Shown here one piece after another: positions 1-12,450 of a DNA stretch of 64,000 nucleotides; positions within the stretch are counted from its first letter, which is position 1; each line of letters starts with the position of its first letter. Under the pieces are notes generated by a model. That model was given only the letters and a program-made list of their open reading frames with translations, was not told where the DNA came from and searched no databases. Source of the DNA: Aselliscus stoliczkanus (Eukaryota; Chordata; Mammalia; Chiroptera; Hipposideridae); assembly GCA_033961575.1 (NCBI GenBank), contig CM066729.1, forward strand, positions 95,483,001 to 95,547,000, in the 5' to 3' direction. The position numbers and the translations under genes are program-made.

Positions 1-689
1 CCATTTATAATGTGTAACTTAAGCATGCTTCAGTAGTGCCACAGGGAATACTTGTTATGGGTTGAATATTTGGTTAAAATCTTTGGAAAAATTCCAACAG
101 TATTTCCATACCCATGGCAGTTTCGGGTAAGCATTTTTCTTCCTTTTGCATCTCTCCTTGACAAGTGGGGAGAAACCAGCTGTCCTCCAGACATAGGACA
201 GACAATATATTCACATCGCCTTTTGTCCCACTCCACATTTATATGAATTGGTAGTCTCTGCATTTGAAAGTAATTTAAATTTCTCCTGTTCCTTGGGAAA
301 AAGCTGCTTTAGAATTTGTTTGTAAAATGTTGAGGTATTAATGTGCACTATATTTATGTATAGTTATTTTAATCATAAGCAATTATTGTAATTAAAACCA
401 ACAATGAAATATTGACTTCTTAGTACAGTTTTTAAGAAAAAAATCCCATTTTATGGCAATTCTGAGGAGCAGGGAGGGCTTGAGAGGAGGTGTTGCCAAA
501 GCAGGTGAACAAGAATAAATTTGCCCAGAACATAGAGAAGTGGGTCCTATATATGCTAGACCAAGTATAGATTCTTTCACAGATTTTATAATGGACAAGT
601 AGAGAAAGTCAGAAGAAAAATGTGCATCATGTTTTGTTTTTTGTTTTTATTTTAAGGATTTCCTGGAGAAACTTACATATATATGTACA

Positions 690-717
690 CACACACACAC
701 ACTCACACACACACACA
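690..717. repeat. (CA)n microsatellite
   Basis: About 14 CA units with one T interruption (CACTCACA). It is an ordinary dinucleotide repeat, likely length-variable. Confidence 0.9.
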
Positions 718-1907
718 GAAATATATTTTAGATCTGTTAGATAGTTGTTGATTCATTATAAAAGAGGCAAAGGGAACCAGAAATGGGACTCAAGCCTGCA
801 AGGATGGAGAAGACACATGTTTGAGGACTGTTCATTTTGTCACTGCTTTGCTATGTCTTGCACAATTTGAAAGCCTTTGCAGGGACAATCTGTTAACAGA
901 GCATCTTATTTTTCATAGAAAAAAGAAAGCATATAGAGACTGATTGATGATACAAAATATTCTTTTCTTTTCCCATTGTTGTCTTTCAGTCTACACAGGG
1001 GCATGTAAATATAATGGACATTTAGAAACCATTTCTTTGAACTCCATGGCTTGCCACCCATGATGCTTTAGTTTAATCTATATCTTTTCCAATTGCCTGT
1101 GCTCTCTTCACTAGGATTTTAGGGCCTTGGATCCATCCTGGTGGGGGCTTTTAAGTAAAGGTCTTGAGGAAATCCTAGGTAAGTTCTGGTGTAGCTGATA
1201 TCAACTATGCCTTTGTGTCTCTTTGGGAGGAAGACATCAGGCCTAAGTCTTTCAAAATAATCACAGTGCAGTTTCAAAAGACCTTCTCACTATTAGGGTT
1301 GAGGAAATGAAGGAATGAGAAGAGGAGAACACTCCTTCCTATTACTCTCCTCTAATGGTCTTCTATTTTTGGAGCAGAGAGCTCTGTTTATCTTTCATCA
1401 GTGAGTGAATTTGTGGTTTTGGAGTTGGAGGTAAGATACCTCTAATCCCCGTGTACCAGGGAGCAGTTAGCCACCTGAGAGCTGTCTTCTTTGGACATAC
1501 TTGGCAGACAATAACCAGGTATGCATAGAACTGAAAAAACAACTCAAGGTGAAATAAAAGAGAAACATTATTGGCTCCCATATTTGAACAGATCCAGGCA
1601 CAATGTGGTCTGAGGCTGAAACATTTTCATTATGGACTAATTGTTCTTTATATTTTTCAACTTCTTTCTCTTGGCTTTGACTTTCTGTTTCAGCTTCAAG
1701 TATCACAAAATGGCTGTCAACAATCCCAGACTGAAACCCTTATTCTATAAAAAAATATGTAGACTTGCATTCTATTTTACCTGAGGGTTAGGAAATAGCT
1801 AGTCATATAGAGCAGGTATGAACTGACAAAACATGGGAATGATGATATAGATGCTTTCTGAAAGCTTCCTTGAGTCTCCTGGCTATTCCTTAGTAGGCAT
1901 AAGATTC

Positions 1908-1948
1908 AATATTATTATTATTATTATTATTATTTTTTTTTTTTTCAG
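1908..1948. repeat. (ATT)n followed by a T run
   Basis: ATT repeated about nine times, then an uninterrupted T run. This could be the A-rich tail of an eroded minus-strand retroposon, but no body is recognisable next to it. Confidence 0.8.
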
Positions 1949-2944
1949 AAAAGAGCATCTATAGGTAAATAAAGCTTTTGGATGCCAAAATTGACTGTTT
2001 TTCTTAGATTCTATTAAATGAAGTTACCATAGTACCCTCCCACCATGGGCGGGACAAAATGTCACTAGGAGGCAAAGTGTCTCTTCCTACCGCAACTTAT
2101 TCATAAATCCCATAAATATCTATTAAGGGCCTGATATGTACCAAACATGCACAATAGAAATAGAAATATCACATGAATATTTGATCCTATGGTCCTTTGG
2201 TTTGCTTAAGCAGTTTTTACTTTTGAATCTTTCTGAAGTTCAACTGAGAACTAGTGACGCTGGGAGAAAGAGACTTGCCACTCCCTAGGTGAAACCAGTG
2301 CCACATATGTGGCAAAAGTGGCTCATCTTTAGTGATGAACAACTGACAACCCTAATCAGCATCTGAGACTAAGTGAAGCTCAGCAAACACAGATGTCCTC
2401 AGGAGAATCCTGAACATCGGGGCTGGGATTGGAGTCTGAAGTTGCACTTCCAGATTGCCACCAGAAAATCAAAGGCACATGTGTAGACGTTAATTGCAAT
2501 AGGGTTGATATTTAATTTAGGATTTTGTTTAAATATCTTAAGAGTTCATTAATGAGCATTTCTTTGTTTTTTCTGTTTCATTTGTTTGTTTATTTTGTTC
2601 TTTTGATTCCACTTATAAGTGAAATCATATGCCATTTGTCTTTCTCTGTCTGACTTACTACACTCAGCACAATACCCTCTGGGTCTATCCATGTTTTTGC
2701 AGATGGCAAGATTTCATTCATTTTTATGGCTGAGTAATATTCCATTGTATATATGTACTACCTCTTCTTTATCCATTCATCCATTCAGGGACACTCAGAT
2801 TGCCTTCATATCTTGGCCGCTGTAAATAATGCTGCAATGAGCATGTGAATGCACATACACCCTCAATGTAGTGTTTTGGGGTTGTTTGGGTTTTTTTTTG
2901 ATAAATACCCCAAAATGGGATTACTGGGTCCTTCTTTGTCTCTT

Positions 2945-3232
2945 GTTTTAGCACTTGTTTTAAAGGCTATTTTGTCTTGTATAACTATTGTTCCCCCAGC
3001 TTTTTTGTTGTTTTTGTTTCCATTTTCATGAAACATCTTTTCCCATCCCTTTACTTGCAGTCTGTGTGTGTCTTCTGATCTGATGTGAGTCTCTTGTAGG
3101 CAGCATATGTAAGGGTCTTTTTTTCTTATCCATTCAGCCACCCTATATCTTTTGAGTGGAGCATGTGATCCATTTACATTTAAAGTAATTTTTGGTAGAT
3201 ATGTAGCTATTGCTATTCAGATTATTAGTATT
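2945..3232 (-). pseudogene. L1 ORF2 endonuclease N-terminal fragment, deleted into ORF2 C-terminus
   Basis: The minus strand from about 3215 reads as the L1 apurinic-type endonuclease: MAEWIRKKDPYICCLQETH, with the glutamate of the ETH motif, then KGWEKMFHENGNK. About 90 codons in, at 2940-2950, it runs straight into sequence from the end of ORF2 (PILGYLSKK, the family's PLLGIYP region). This joins residue about 90 to about residue 1100 of the family protein. The catalytic core and reverse transcriptase are absent. Confidence 0.75.
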
Positions 3233-3670
3233 CATGTATTTTTTTTTTCTAGTCTGCTCCTGCTCACTTGCTCTGGGGTGTTGAGGAGGTGGTTGTCAGA
3301 TAGCATTTTATGGGCTACATGTGCTTCTTTCCAAACTACAGCAACACAATTCCACATGGTGACTCACTAGAGAGGCCTTGGTACAGTAATAAAATTTGAC
3401 ATGTCCAATAGTCAAAATAGTCCAAGAACAGGGCTGAAAGGAACAACAGATGGCTAAAAGAAAAATAGGCCTGGAAATCAGTATGGAAGTTTCTATATGG
3501 TTTACATTTTCTTTAGTGGGGGAGATGAGTGAGGTTCTAAACTTATTTATGATTTGTATGGAGTCTGACCTCCACTTGATACCAGTTATCACTCTAGTAG
3601 CCCCTCTTAATGGTTATTTCTTTCTTCTTCTTCTTCTGTTTTTTAATTAAGGTTTATTGGGGTGACAATT
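3233..3670 (-). mobile_element. Short L1 3' tail with probable 3'-transduced sequence
   Basis: The insertion is flanked by ATTATTAGTATT (3221-3232) and ATTATTGGTATT (3671-3682), a 12-bp TSD with one mismatch. On the minus strand it opens with about 25 bases of an L1 3' end (GTCACCCCAATAAA, shared with the L1 end at 63030-63055) and an A-rich stretch. About 370 bases follow that are not L1, then a run of ten A (plus-strand T, 3239-3248) just before the other TSD. This is the layout left when L1 transcription reads through its own poly(A) signal. The non-L1 part codes for nothing I recognise. The short L1 part makes the transduction reading an inference. Confidence 0.55.
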
Positions 3671-3719
3671 ATTATTGGTATTTTTTATTTGTTTATTTTC
3701 ATCTTAAAGAAGTCCCTCT

Positions 3720-4640
3720 AAGATTCTTTGTAATTCCAGTTTGGTGTTGATGAACTCCTTTAGCTTTTTCTTGCCTGAGAAGCTCTATATCTGTCCTTCA
3801 ATTCTAAATGATAGCTTTGCTGAGTAGAGTAATCTTGGTTGTAGGTCCTTGATTTCATCACTTTGAATATTTCATGCCAATTCCTTCTGGCCTGCGAAGT
3901 TCCTGTTGAGAAATAATCTGACAATCTTATGGGAACTTCCTTGTAGGTAACTAACTGCTTTTCTCTTGCTGCTTTTAAAATTATTTATTTGTCTGTAAAC
4001 TTTGGTATTTTAATTATGATGTGTCTTAGTCTGGGGCTCTTTGGGTTCATCTTGTTTGGGACTGTATGTGCTTTCGGGGCTTGAGTACCCATTTCCTTTG
4101 CCAGGTTAAGAAAGTTTTCAGTCAGTATTTTTTCAAATATGTTTTTCAATTCCTTGCTCTCTCTCTTCTCCTTCTGGTACCCCTATGATGCAAATATTGG
4201 TACACTTGATGTTTTCCCATAGGGCCCTTAAACTACCCTCATTTTGGGGAGTTCTTTTTCTCTTTTTGCTGTTCTGATTGGGTGTTTTCTGCTACTAATC
4301 CTCCTAAATCACTGATTCGATCCTCTGCATCATCCAATCTACTGTTGATTCCCTCTAACATATTCTTCATTTCCATTATTGTATTCTTTATTTCTGCCTG
4401 GTTCTTTTATAGTTTATATCTCCATTTTTATGTTTCCTATCTCTTTGTCAAAGTTCTCCCTGAGATCACTGAACATCCTATAACCAGTGTTTTGAACTCT
4501 GCATCTGGTAGATTGCTTGTCTCCATTTTGTTTAGTTCCTTTTCTGAAGCTTTGTTCTGTTCTTTTGTTTGGGAAATATTTTTTTGTCTCCCCATTTTGG
4601 CTGCCTTCCTGTTTACTCTCATGTATTAGGTAGGGCTGCT
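3720..4640 (-). pseudogene. Degraded L1 ORF1 (RNA-binding chaperone) remnant
   Basis: ORF1 of L1 encodes the coiled-coil RNA-binding protein that coats L1 RNA. The minus strand contains recognisable pieces. Near 4350-4290 there is a stretch like the coiled-coil/RRM linker (INSRLDDAEDRISDL). Near 3890-3720 there is the C-terminal domain (a QQELRRPEGIGMKYSK-like stretch, then the AKKKLKEF-like end). The C-terminal part aligns well with the better preserved copy at 15164-15403. The reading frame breaks repeatedly, so no protein can be made. Confidence 0.7.
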
Positions 4641-6078
4641 ATGTATCCCAGTCTTAGTAGAGTGGCCCTGTGTAGTAGGTGTCCTGTGGGGCCCAATGAT
4701 ACAAACTCCCTGGTCACCTGAACTAGGTGCTGCAGATATGTCCCTTGTGTGGTGTGGATTGTGTGTGCCCTCCTGTTATGGTTGAGCCTTAATTGTTATT
4801 TGGGTGATTGGTTTTGAGGACTGGCCATGACTACAGTGGAGGAGCTGTGGTGCTGAGGCTGACCTTGTGAAGCAGGATTTGCTTTAGCGGGGCTCTGGTG
4901 CCCGCTTAGTCTTCCCTTTGGGTGTGTCACTTTGCAGGTGGCCAGGTGATGTTCTAGTTTGGTCTGAAGTTGGCCACTGTGCATGCCACCTTTGAGGACT
5001 CCTGGGAGGGGACCCACTATAGGCCGAGTTCAGCTGTACCTGTGCCCTGCCCTGGGCCACCTGGAATGAGCCACAAAGCAATCCACAGATGGCTGCTGCC
5101 TGCAGTTGGCTTGGAGGTGCCTCAAGAGGTCAAGTCTAGAACCAAGGCCAACTTTCTCTAGTGCTGGGCTTAGGGCTGCTCAGCCAGAGGTATGGGACAC
5201 ACCAAAGCCAAATGCTGCTTGTTTGTGTTTTGTGAACATTTGTGAGATTTTAGGACAGTCCGAAGCATGAGGCCAGGCAGGCCATTTGTAAGAAAGGCCA
5301 CTGGAAGTGGCTTGGGTTTTCCTGAAAGTTGGGTGGGACAGAATCTCCGAATCCCCAGGGTGGGGTGAACAAATTGTGTTAGCCAGGTTAACAGAGACTC
5401 AGATATGGTGGTTACCTTTGTCTGTCTTTTGTCTACACACTGGGGAGTTGGGGATGGAGTGCTCAACAAAGTAATAGTGACTTCTGCCAGCTCCTCCATT
5501 GAGTGCATAGGTGGCCCTCTAGTCCTTGTCCTGAAGCCAGACAACTCAGTTCCTCCCCATATGTCTCTGGTCTCATTTGGGCTGCTGCCCCAGCATTCAG
5601 AGCAAGTGAGTCTGTGAGTAAATCTGTGTGCAGACCCTTTAAGAAGAGAGCCTGGGGCTGCAGCCACTCTAGTGTCACTCTGCCTCAATCTCTGCTAGTT
5701 TTCATAGCCAGAAGTTATGGGGACTTCTCTCCCTGGCACTGGAACCCTGGGATGGGGAGCCTGATGTGGGTCTCAGTCCTCTCACTCCTCCAGAGGGGGC
5801 CTCCACAGTTGAAATGCCCCCTTTGATTTTTAGTGATCACATGTGGATTTGGGACCAGCTATTTGCCTGTCTCTGCCCCTCCTTACCATCTCGAGGTAGC
5901 TTCTTCTGTATGTCCTTAGGGCATACAGTAGTTCAGGTAGAACTTAGGACAGTTCAGGTAGAATTCAGGCAATACTCATTGATGGTTTTTCTGTATTTTA
6001 GTTGTAAGTTTGATTTGGTTGTGAGAAGATGCAAGCACATCATTTACCTACCTGGCCATCTTGATCAGAAATCCTATC
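4641..6078 (-). other. 5'UTR of the old L1 (GC-richer segment)
   Basis: This is the most GC-rich part of the window's left side. It contains a chance open frame of 172 codons (5170-5688, minus) with no family resemblance. Its position between the L1 5' end and ORF1, and its ending in a typical L1 AAGATGGCC start, identify it as L1 leader sequence. This kind of L1 leader normally carries an internal promoter; I see no specific factor site that I would defend. Confidence 0.55.
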
Positions 6079-6088
6079 AATGAGCATT

Positions 6089-6369
6089 CAAATAATGTAG
6101 TCTATTAATGGAAATGTTAATTGTTTTGCTGAAGTTGATGATTTCCGATTTTCTGCAATGTTCTCTGTCAGAAAAGAATATCATGAACTCTTGATGAAAG
6201 ATTATTAACTGCCATGCCTGACTTGTTGAATCTGAAAATAATTTTTAATAAGTTATGCAATATTGGATCATGGCCAAATGTGCACATGTCCTTGAGTGAT
6301 AAAAATGTGGTTAAGGTAAGAAATTCCTTTACTGAAACTAAGTGGGAGATATATCAACAACTGGTTTTT
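6089..6369. other. No recognised feature
   Basis: Short AT-rich spacer between the old L1 and an L2 remnant. Nothing recognised. Confidence 0.5.
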
Positions 6370-7300
6370 GAGCACTTGTGTCAGACACCGTCCTGAAGGA
6401 ATTCATGTTTTCACAGGGAGGATTGACCTTATTGACTCATTACCATGTTAATAAAATGTTTCAGACACTGCACTTACTTCTGTGGAAACAATGATGGAAA
6501 GAATTGGTTTGGTCCCTAGCCTCATATAGCTTAGACTCCATTGTTGGGAGGGGGGAACAATAATCAAGTAATCCTACCTGTGGTGTCAAGAAAGGAGTAT
6601 GGTTCTGAAAAGAGCATACTAGAGGGATTTGATCTAGTTGATAGGGCTGGGAAGTGTTTCTGGGAACATGACATTTAGCTGATATCTAAAGAATGCTTAA
6701 GATTTAATTAGAAAAGATGGGAAAGAGAATAGCAGGCAAGTATATAGAGGTAAGTACAGAGGCCCTGTGATGGGAGGAAATATAATTCATTTCTGGTGTT
6801 GGAAGAGCAATGTGACCAGAGTACTAATGGTATATGAAGTAAGGGGCTGAGTGAGAGGTGTCAGAGTACTTGGCTTGGAATCACATTAAGGATTTTGGAC
6901 ATTGTCTTAAGAGTTTGGGGAAGCTACTGAACTGTTTAAAGCAGAGTTTGAGATGTTTAAATTATTATTTCCTTAACATTGCTCTGGTGGCTATATATGA
7001 ATAGATTGGAAAGGGACACAAGTAAATATAAGCAGAACTTTCAGACAGTTTTTGCAGTAGCTCAGGAAGAAAATGACCATTATCCAGAGCAGTGGTGGTA
7101 GAGATGGACTACTGTATATAGATCTGGGAGATATTTAGAAGTGATAATAATTAAGATTTGGTGAGGTATTGGATAAGGGCAGTGCAGGGGAGTGAGGTAT
7201 TAAGGATAATTTCTATGATATTTGGAATTTGTAACTATACTCTTTGTTGACCAATTTCATTAAGAAAGAATGCCAAGGAAAAAGATCAGTTTTGCTACCA
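6370..7300 (-). mobile_element. L2 (LINE-2) remnant
   Basis: The plus strand reads as the reverse of the common L2 3' region: TTTTTGAGCACTTGTGTCAGACACCG at the start of the block, then a 'cctagcctcatatagcttagact'-type segment, then long purine-rich stretches (GGAAGTGTTTCTGGGAACATG, AGGCCCTGTGATGGGAGG). The same repeat appears in the other orientation at 55440-56420. It is heavily diverged and non-coding. The family call is by pattern memory. Confidence 0.5.
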
Positions 7301-10300
7301 TAATGTTATGCACAAATTGCTAAAGACAATAAAGGAAGTGGCCAAAAAAAAAAAGATACAAATGCTGGAGAGCTCACACTGAGACTCCTATAAACACAGG
7401 AACACATACACATGTATATTCATGGAGACCTGGGATGGTTCATAATACCCAGTAAAATTGTCAGTCGTATGGTCAGTCAATTATTATCTTCTAAATGAGT
7501 TCTGGAATCTTTGATTGCAAACAAGAGAAATTAGCTCCCTTTAAGTGAAGTTAAAGTGGATTTATTGGGCAAATCGTGGGGGATTACAGAATTCATTGGA
7601 TATAGGACTTGGAAATTAACAGGGCAAGTAGTCCCAGAGACTAGAAAGCAAAATGTACAAGAGTTTAGGAAGAGCGACCATCTGGGTAAGTTATGGCAGT
7701 TAGAAAGGGATGATTCCAATTAAGCCTGGTCTCTTTGTCTTTCTACTCAAGAGGAAGCTGACTGGCATAGTTCATATTGCATGTCATCTACCGAATATGG
7801 CAAGAACCGACCATGCTAGAGAAGTAATTCCTCCGAAGCCCATCAAGATTCTATTAGAGAGAGGAATTGAAATCTGAAAACCCACAGACAAATCTCTGCT
7901 ACACCTTGGAAGGCACTTAGCTCTCTCTCTCTTAAGTCTTCACTGAAGCAATGCAGAAATGAAACATCCCTTTCAAACATTTGTTTGCTCACATATGTGT
8001 AAAGAGAGCATTTTCTCTTAATTGGCAGTGACTGTGACAGTGAATAATTAATTGAGTTTGCCCTCTCTGCATCCTTCTTCCCTTTCTCTTCACCTCACAT
8101 GTTCTAGGGTTGCCCAGGTGACCAGATCTGTTCATCTTAGTTTTTGCAACTACTGAATATATTGTGTTATAGGGGATGTTAGTTGGTAGTGAGGGGAGAG
8201 ACGTTTCCTTTAGTACACAAATACAAGTTAGTTGAAATACAAATAAACTTTAATAAAATAATTTTACACAGGTTTGTCATATGTCAATTGAATTCTAAAA
8301 GGCTCCATCATGATTCAGAGAGAGAAAAATATGAATGTTACATACTGCATTTTTCTCTCCACGAAATAAGCATTTTCCTATACTTCACCCCAACTGTTAT
8401 ATAATTGTATACTTTAAAGAGGAGGCATTCATATCACTGTTGATTTATATGTTTCACAATAATTCCCCACCATCTACAGAAACAATTCAAAGATAATGCA
8501 TCAGAGCTTATCCAGATGCACATGAAATCATTGTAAGAGTTTTGTTTGTGCCCCTAACTTCCTGTCAGTACAAATCTCCTCACTCCTCTCAGGAAAATGC
8601 TCCTCTCTTTCTGAACACAATTTTGGTTCCCAACTGTGTTAAGTAATTTATCTCTAGTTGTTGTCCCAAATCCTGCATCAAATTACCTCAGTGTCAGTCA
8701 GGTGTCCACATATTGATTCAGCAATCTCAGCCTTGTGTCCTGCCCAACTCCAGCAGAGAGTTGATTGCTTTACTCCAAAATCCTTTGAAAAGTTAAATTG
8801 TTAACAATACAAATTCGCTGGAAATTGGGATAACTCTTAGCTTTAGCTTCAGTCTCTTCACCTTGAGCCCTGGACATTTAGAACTCATATCTGGGCAGCA
8901 GAGCCGGGAGTTGGGAAGGAAAAGTGGTAATGCAGTTGCTTCCAGGAGCCAAAGGAGTAGTTAGATGTCTTCTTACTCTGGCTGTGGGTGCAGTTGATGC
9001 TTAGATATCTATCACATGCCTCCCAAAGTAAACAGCTGCTGAGGGAGAGAGTCAATTAAACATAACCTGCATTCCAGGATCCCTGCTTATTCTGGGCCAA
9101 ATAACCAGAGAGAAACAAAAATAAATGGGCCCTGAAGGTAAGGGAGCCAATTTTTTTAACCTAAATCTTCGCCTTGATTCAGTTTTTACTGCAAAGAGAA
9201 ACATTTTCTTACAATACCAATTAGAAACATTGTTCTGTAGATTATTCCCATAATAGCTAATGAAAGCCATATCTGATTGCAAATACCATACCTTTATAAG
9301 AAGGCACTAAAGCCTTAAACAGCCTTGAGTGCTTTTTACTTAATGTTCAATTTGTAGCTAATATACTTCAGAAGTTAAGTGCCAGTGTTTAACCTGTTAA
9401 GAGATTGTACGTTAACTTGGATGTTTAACAATGAGCTGTTTTCAAGAGTGTTACAAGTGAGCAGGTGTTTAAGAGAGTGGATCGTAATTTAAAGTACTTG
9501 ACTGAAAAACAGGCAACCTTTTTAATGACATTTATGGGTTAAAGTCTTTGGTACAAAGCTGTATATGAAAAATAAAACTGACCCTGCAAGACAGAATAAT
9601 GTGTTTGCATTGCTGTTCTTATAATCATGACCCCAAATCTTGAAGTTAAAAGGGAGTCTATTGTCCATTTATTGCATCTTTTCACCCATTCTTTAAAGAA
9701 ACATTTCCCCCATTTTATCTTTATCAACTTTTAAACTTCTCGGTCCTCTTTATAACAAAAAAATCCTAAAAAAAGGAGTTGTTTATAGACGCAGCCTTAA
9801 TTCATCTTCTCTTATCCTCTATTTTACCCATTCCAGTCAATATGTTGACCCTGCCACATCATAAAAAATTCTCCATCAAGGCCACCAGTAATCTTCACAG
9901 TACAAAATCCAATTATTAATTATAATTCTCAGTTGATATCTCAGAAGGATTTTACACAATTCTCTCCGTCTTTGTAAAGTATTTTATTCACTTGGCTTAT
10001 GGCATACATGTTCTATTGGTTCTCCTTTTCCTCATTGGCTGCTCATTTTCAGTTCTTCATCTCCCTGACATTTTAATGTTAGACATCCATAGATGTCTTT
10101 TTAAAATTTCTACACTCACTCCCTTCCAGATATTGTCCAATTTCATGGCTTCCTTCACTGAATCCTAAATAAGACATTTAGAGGGAATGGCTATGAAATA
10201 ATAATTATTATTCTTACAGCTATGCTACATGAAGTGCATGCTCTAGCTCAGTCAATTCATATGCATTAGCAATATCTACTTTATAAATATGAACTTTATT

Positions 10301-11030
10301 TAACTTAGCTCAAGTACACCAGAGAATCTCTATATTTTTATTGGAATCCAATTTTTCGACTAAAAATGAACTCAGTGTATTAATACTGAACCAAAGACAT
10401 AGAAACACTCCAAAGGAAAATTCAGACAGAAGCTTATAATAATTTGTTTTGACACATGGAAGAATATTGGAGGAGGTTGAGAAGATGTGACCATCTGTTG
10501 ACCACAGAGCTGGACCCAGGCAGTCAGAGGCTTGTCATCCTGCCCCCTGTCTTTGTAATGCATGTTTCATCCATCAAGCCCACCATGGGAATGATTTCAA
10601 TGACACAGCATTGAGAGATTAAAATGTTGTTGAGACCTTCTGGACTGAATACATGACTAAATCCCAGTAAGGTTTTTACATAAACTTTTAAGTTTCTGGC
10701 CAGGTGTGAACATTCACTCATCTTATAGACACCCAAAATAAACCTCATATGTAGGTTCCCTTGTTTATTAAACCTGCCATTTACCAATCTGGAATGGCCT
10801 GCCACTTCCATCTCTCCCTGTCCTCCTTGTAGGGTGACATTTCAGATTTCACCTGGGGAATTCCCAAGTTTTCAAATCAACAAAGAGTTGAATACTTCTA
10901 CAGATGACAAAAAACTCTCTTGGAAGCAAAAACATCAACTCAAATACTTCTTATTGATTATTCATTGACTATGATCTATATGCAACAAAACAAAACAAAT
11001 ACCTCCTAACTACATGTTAATACTTGTCCT
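7301..11030. other. Long unrecognised stretch, no gene seen
   Basis: There is no convincing coding frame. The longest (10524-10811, minus, 95 codons) resembles no protein I know and lies in a segment with LTR-like composition. A short A run is at 7343-7354. Some parts are probably repeats too old to name by eye. I would not annotate a gene here. Confidence 0.5.
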
Positions 11031-12450
11031 GTAGTTTTTTCTTGAGCTGCTTGAGTTGTAGTTTGGTATCTCTGGAAGCGGTTGTTGAGATGGAGTTTGA
11101 GATTCAAGACATGCATTAGAGATCAAAACCTGTGAACAAAACGGAGAGGGAGTGGGTTTCAGCAGGGGAAATAGTCAAACAGACTAGACAAAGCTTCAAC
11201 CAAACCAGCAGGTGGCTCTGGAGCAAGTTTGCTTGTTATGCTAGGGATCAGGCTGAACTGCTTGAATTTTAGGTTAATACCTCCTCACTTAGTAACCAGA
11301 TATGGACTGCCCTAGAAAGGGTGTGACCTTGGATGAGGCTTTTCTTTACAGTTGAGACAGACCCTGAATAGGATGATACCTCCCTTTTCAGGTGAGCATA
11401 CACCTTCTAGCTAAAGGTCCTTCCCTTCAGGACACATAGACCCATGTGTACCCCTTGCACCCTAAGAATGACTGCATACATATTGGGCTAGCAGCTTCAT
11501 CTCACATATCAGGGTCCAAGGTTTCTCTAATTAGATCCCTGTACAGGGCTTAACTGACTGGCCTTGATTGAACAATTCATCTTATTTGTTGTTGGGCATG
11601 TTAGGTCTTTTAGGTCTTAGACTTGGTCTTTTAGGTCTTAGACTTGGTCTCTCCTTTCTCTGCCCTACCATACAGATAAGAGTGCTTTGTGGGCAGCCAT
11701 ACAGGCTTATGGTTTTCCTACTTAACTTTAGATTACCTGTTACCTCAGCTGCTTGGTTTCTTTCCAAAGTGGAGCATCAATGGCCCTTAGCGATAGCCAC
11801 CCCATCCTGCTATCCTTAACATCTACCAGTTCCTCTCTAAGTTATACCACCTGATCTACCTGTGTTAGTTTATTCCCTGCTTCCCTGGTATATCCTTCCA
11901 ATTAACCACCGGTAAAGCATTAACTACCATCTGGTTGGAGGAATGTTCTTGACCTATCACCAGGGATGGGATCCTCATTGCCTGTGGGTTGTTGAGTTAT
12001 CTAGCCCCAAGGCCCCATCTTATGGCCTACTCTCTTGAACCCAATTTCTGGATTCTCCTGGAGCTGAGGTTAAGCTTGGGGTTCAATGTGTTTATTAATG
12101 ATAAACCTCTCTGAAAAGAAGAAGAGGAGGTAAAACTTGGCCATGAAAATAGTTGAATTGCTATGTAGGACCTACAGAGCCCCAGCCAACTTGAAGCTCT
12201 GAAATAAGTAATGTCCATCAAAGTGTTATAGCAGGCCAGAATCTCTGGGATTTTATACCATCTCCTTGATTAGTCAATAAATATGGGCTCAAAAATGGTG
12301 TGACTTCGAAACTGAGGCAGACCCTGCAGGAGCTAAGAGCTGATATGCTATAGCTTAACATCAGGTTCATTATTGAAGGAATGTATCTGGGCACATATCT
12401 GCCCATATCTGGGCAGCACATATCTGTGTCTACCATGGAAGTCTTATGTT
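11031..12450. other. Unclassified, possibly LTR-derived sequence
   Basis: This block is more balanced in base composition than its flanks and contains phrases typical of LTR-type repeats (CTAACCCCAAGGCCCCAT-like at about 12000-12020; two similar 'gtgtgac...gaggcagaccctg' segments near 11325-11370 and 12298-12330). I cannot assign a family. A 21-bp direct duplication lies at 11607-11650. No credible coding frame. Confidence 0.3.
11607..11652. repeat. Tandem duplication of about 21 bp
   Basis: The phrase TCTTTTAGGTCTTAGACTTGG occurs twice back to back with a short extra TTAGG before it, giving two near-identical copies. This looks like recent local slippage. It keeps both strands open for 60-80 codons by chance. 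Confidence 0.85.

Larger units (their letters stand above)
1..2550. other. Non-repetitive AT-rich sequence, no gene seen
   Basis: I see no coding region, RNA gene or recognisable transposon here. The longest open frames are under 80 codons, have no family resemblance and run on both strands. Two microsatellites lie inside (CA near 690-717 and ATT near 1908-1948). The segment ends at the first copy of the TSD (2551-2560) that borders the large minus-strand L1. Confidence 0.6.
2561..6078 (-). mobile_element. Old internally deleted L1 with 5'UTR, ORF1 and parts of ORF2
   Basis: Read on the minus strand this is one L1. The 5'UTR starts near 6078 with GATCAAGATGGCC. ORF1-like sequence follows at about 4640-3720, then an inter-ORF segment, then the start of the ORF2 endonuclease (about 3215-2945). 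The sequence then jumps directly to the ORF2 C-terminus (about 2940-2600) and ends in an A-rich tail. Both ends carry AATGAGCATT (2551-2560 and 6079-6088), a plausible 10-bp TSD. The central ORF2, including reverse transcriptase, is missing, and there is no normal 3'UTR. A later insertion (3233-3670) interrupts the inter-ORF segment. Many stops and frameshifts show that it is old. Calling it one insertion is my inference from collinearity and the TSD; the parts could also be treated as separate L1/HAL1 fragments. Confidence 0.7.

Noticed and set aside
5170..5688. 172-codon minus-strand open frame
   Set aside because: It lies in the leader of the old L1, has no family likeness, and the GC-richer composition of the leader makes long chance frames likely.
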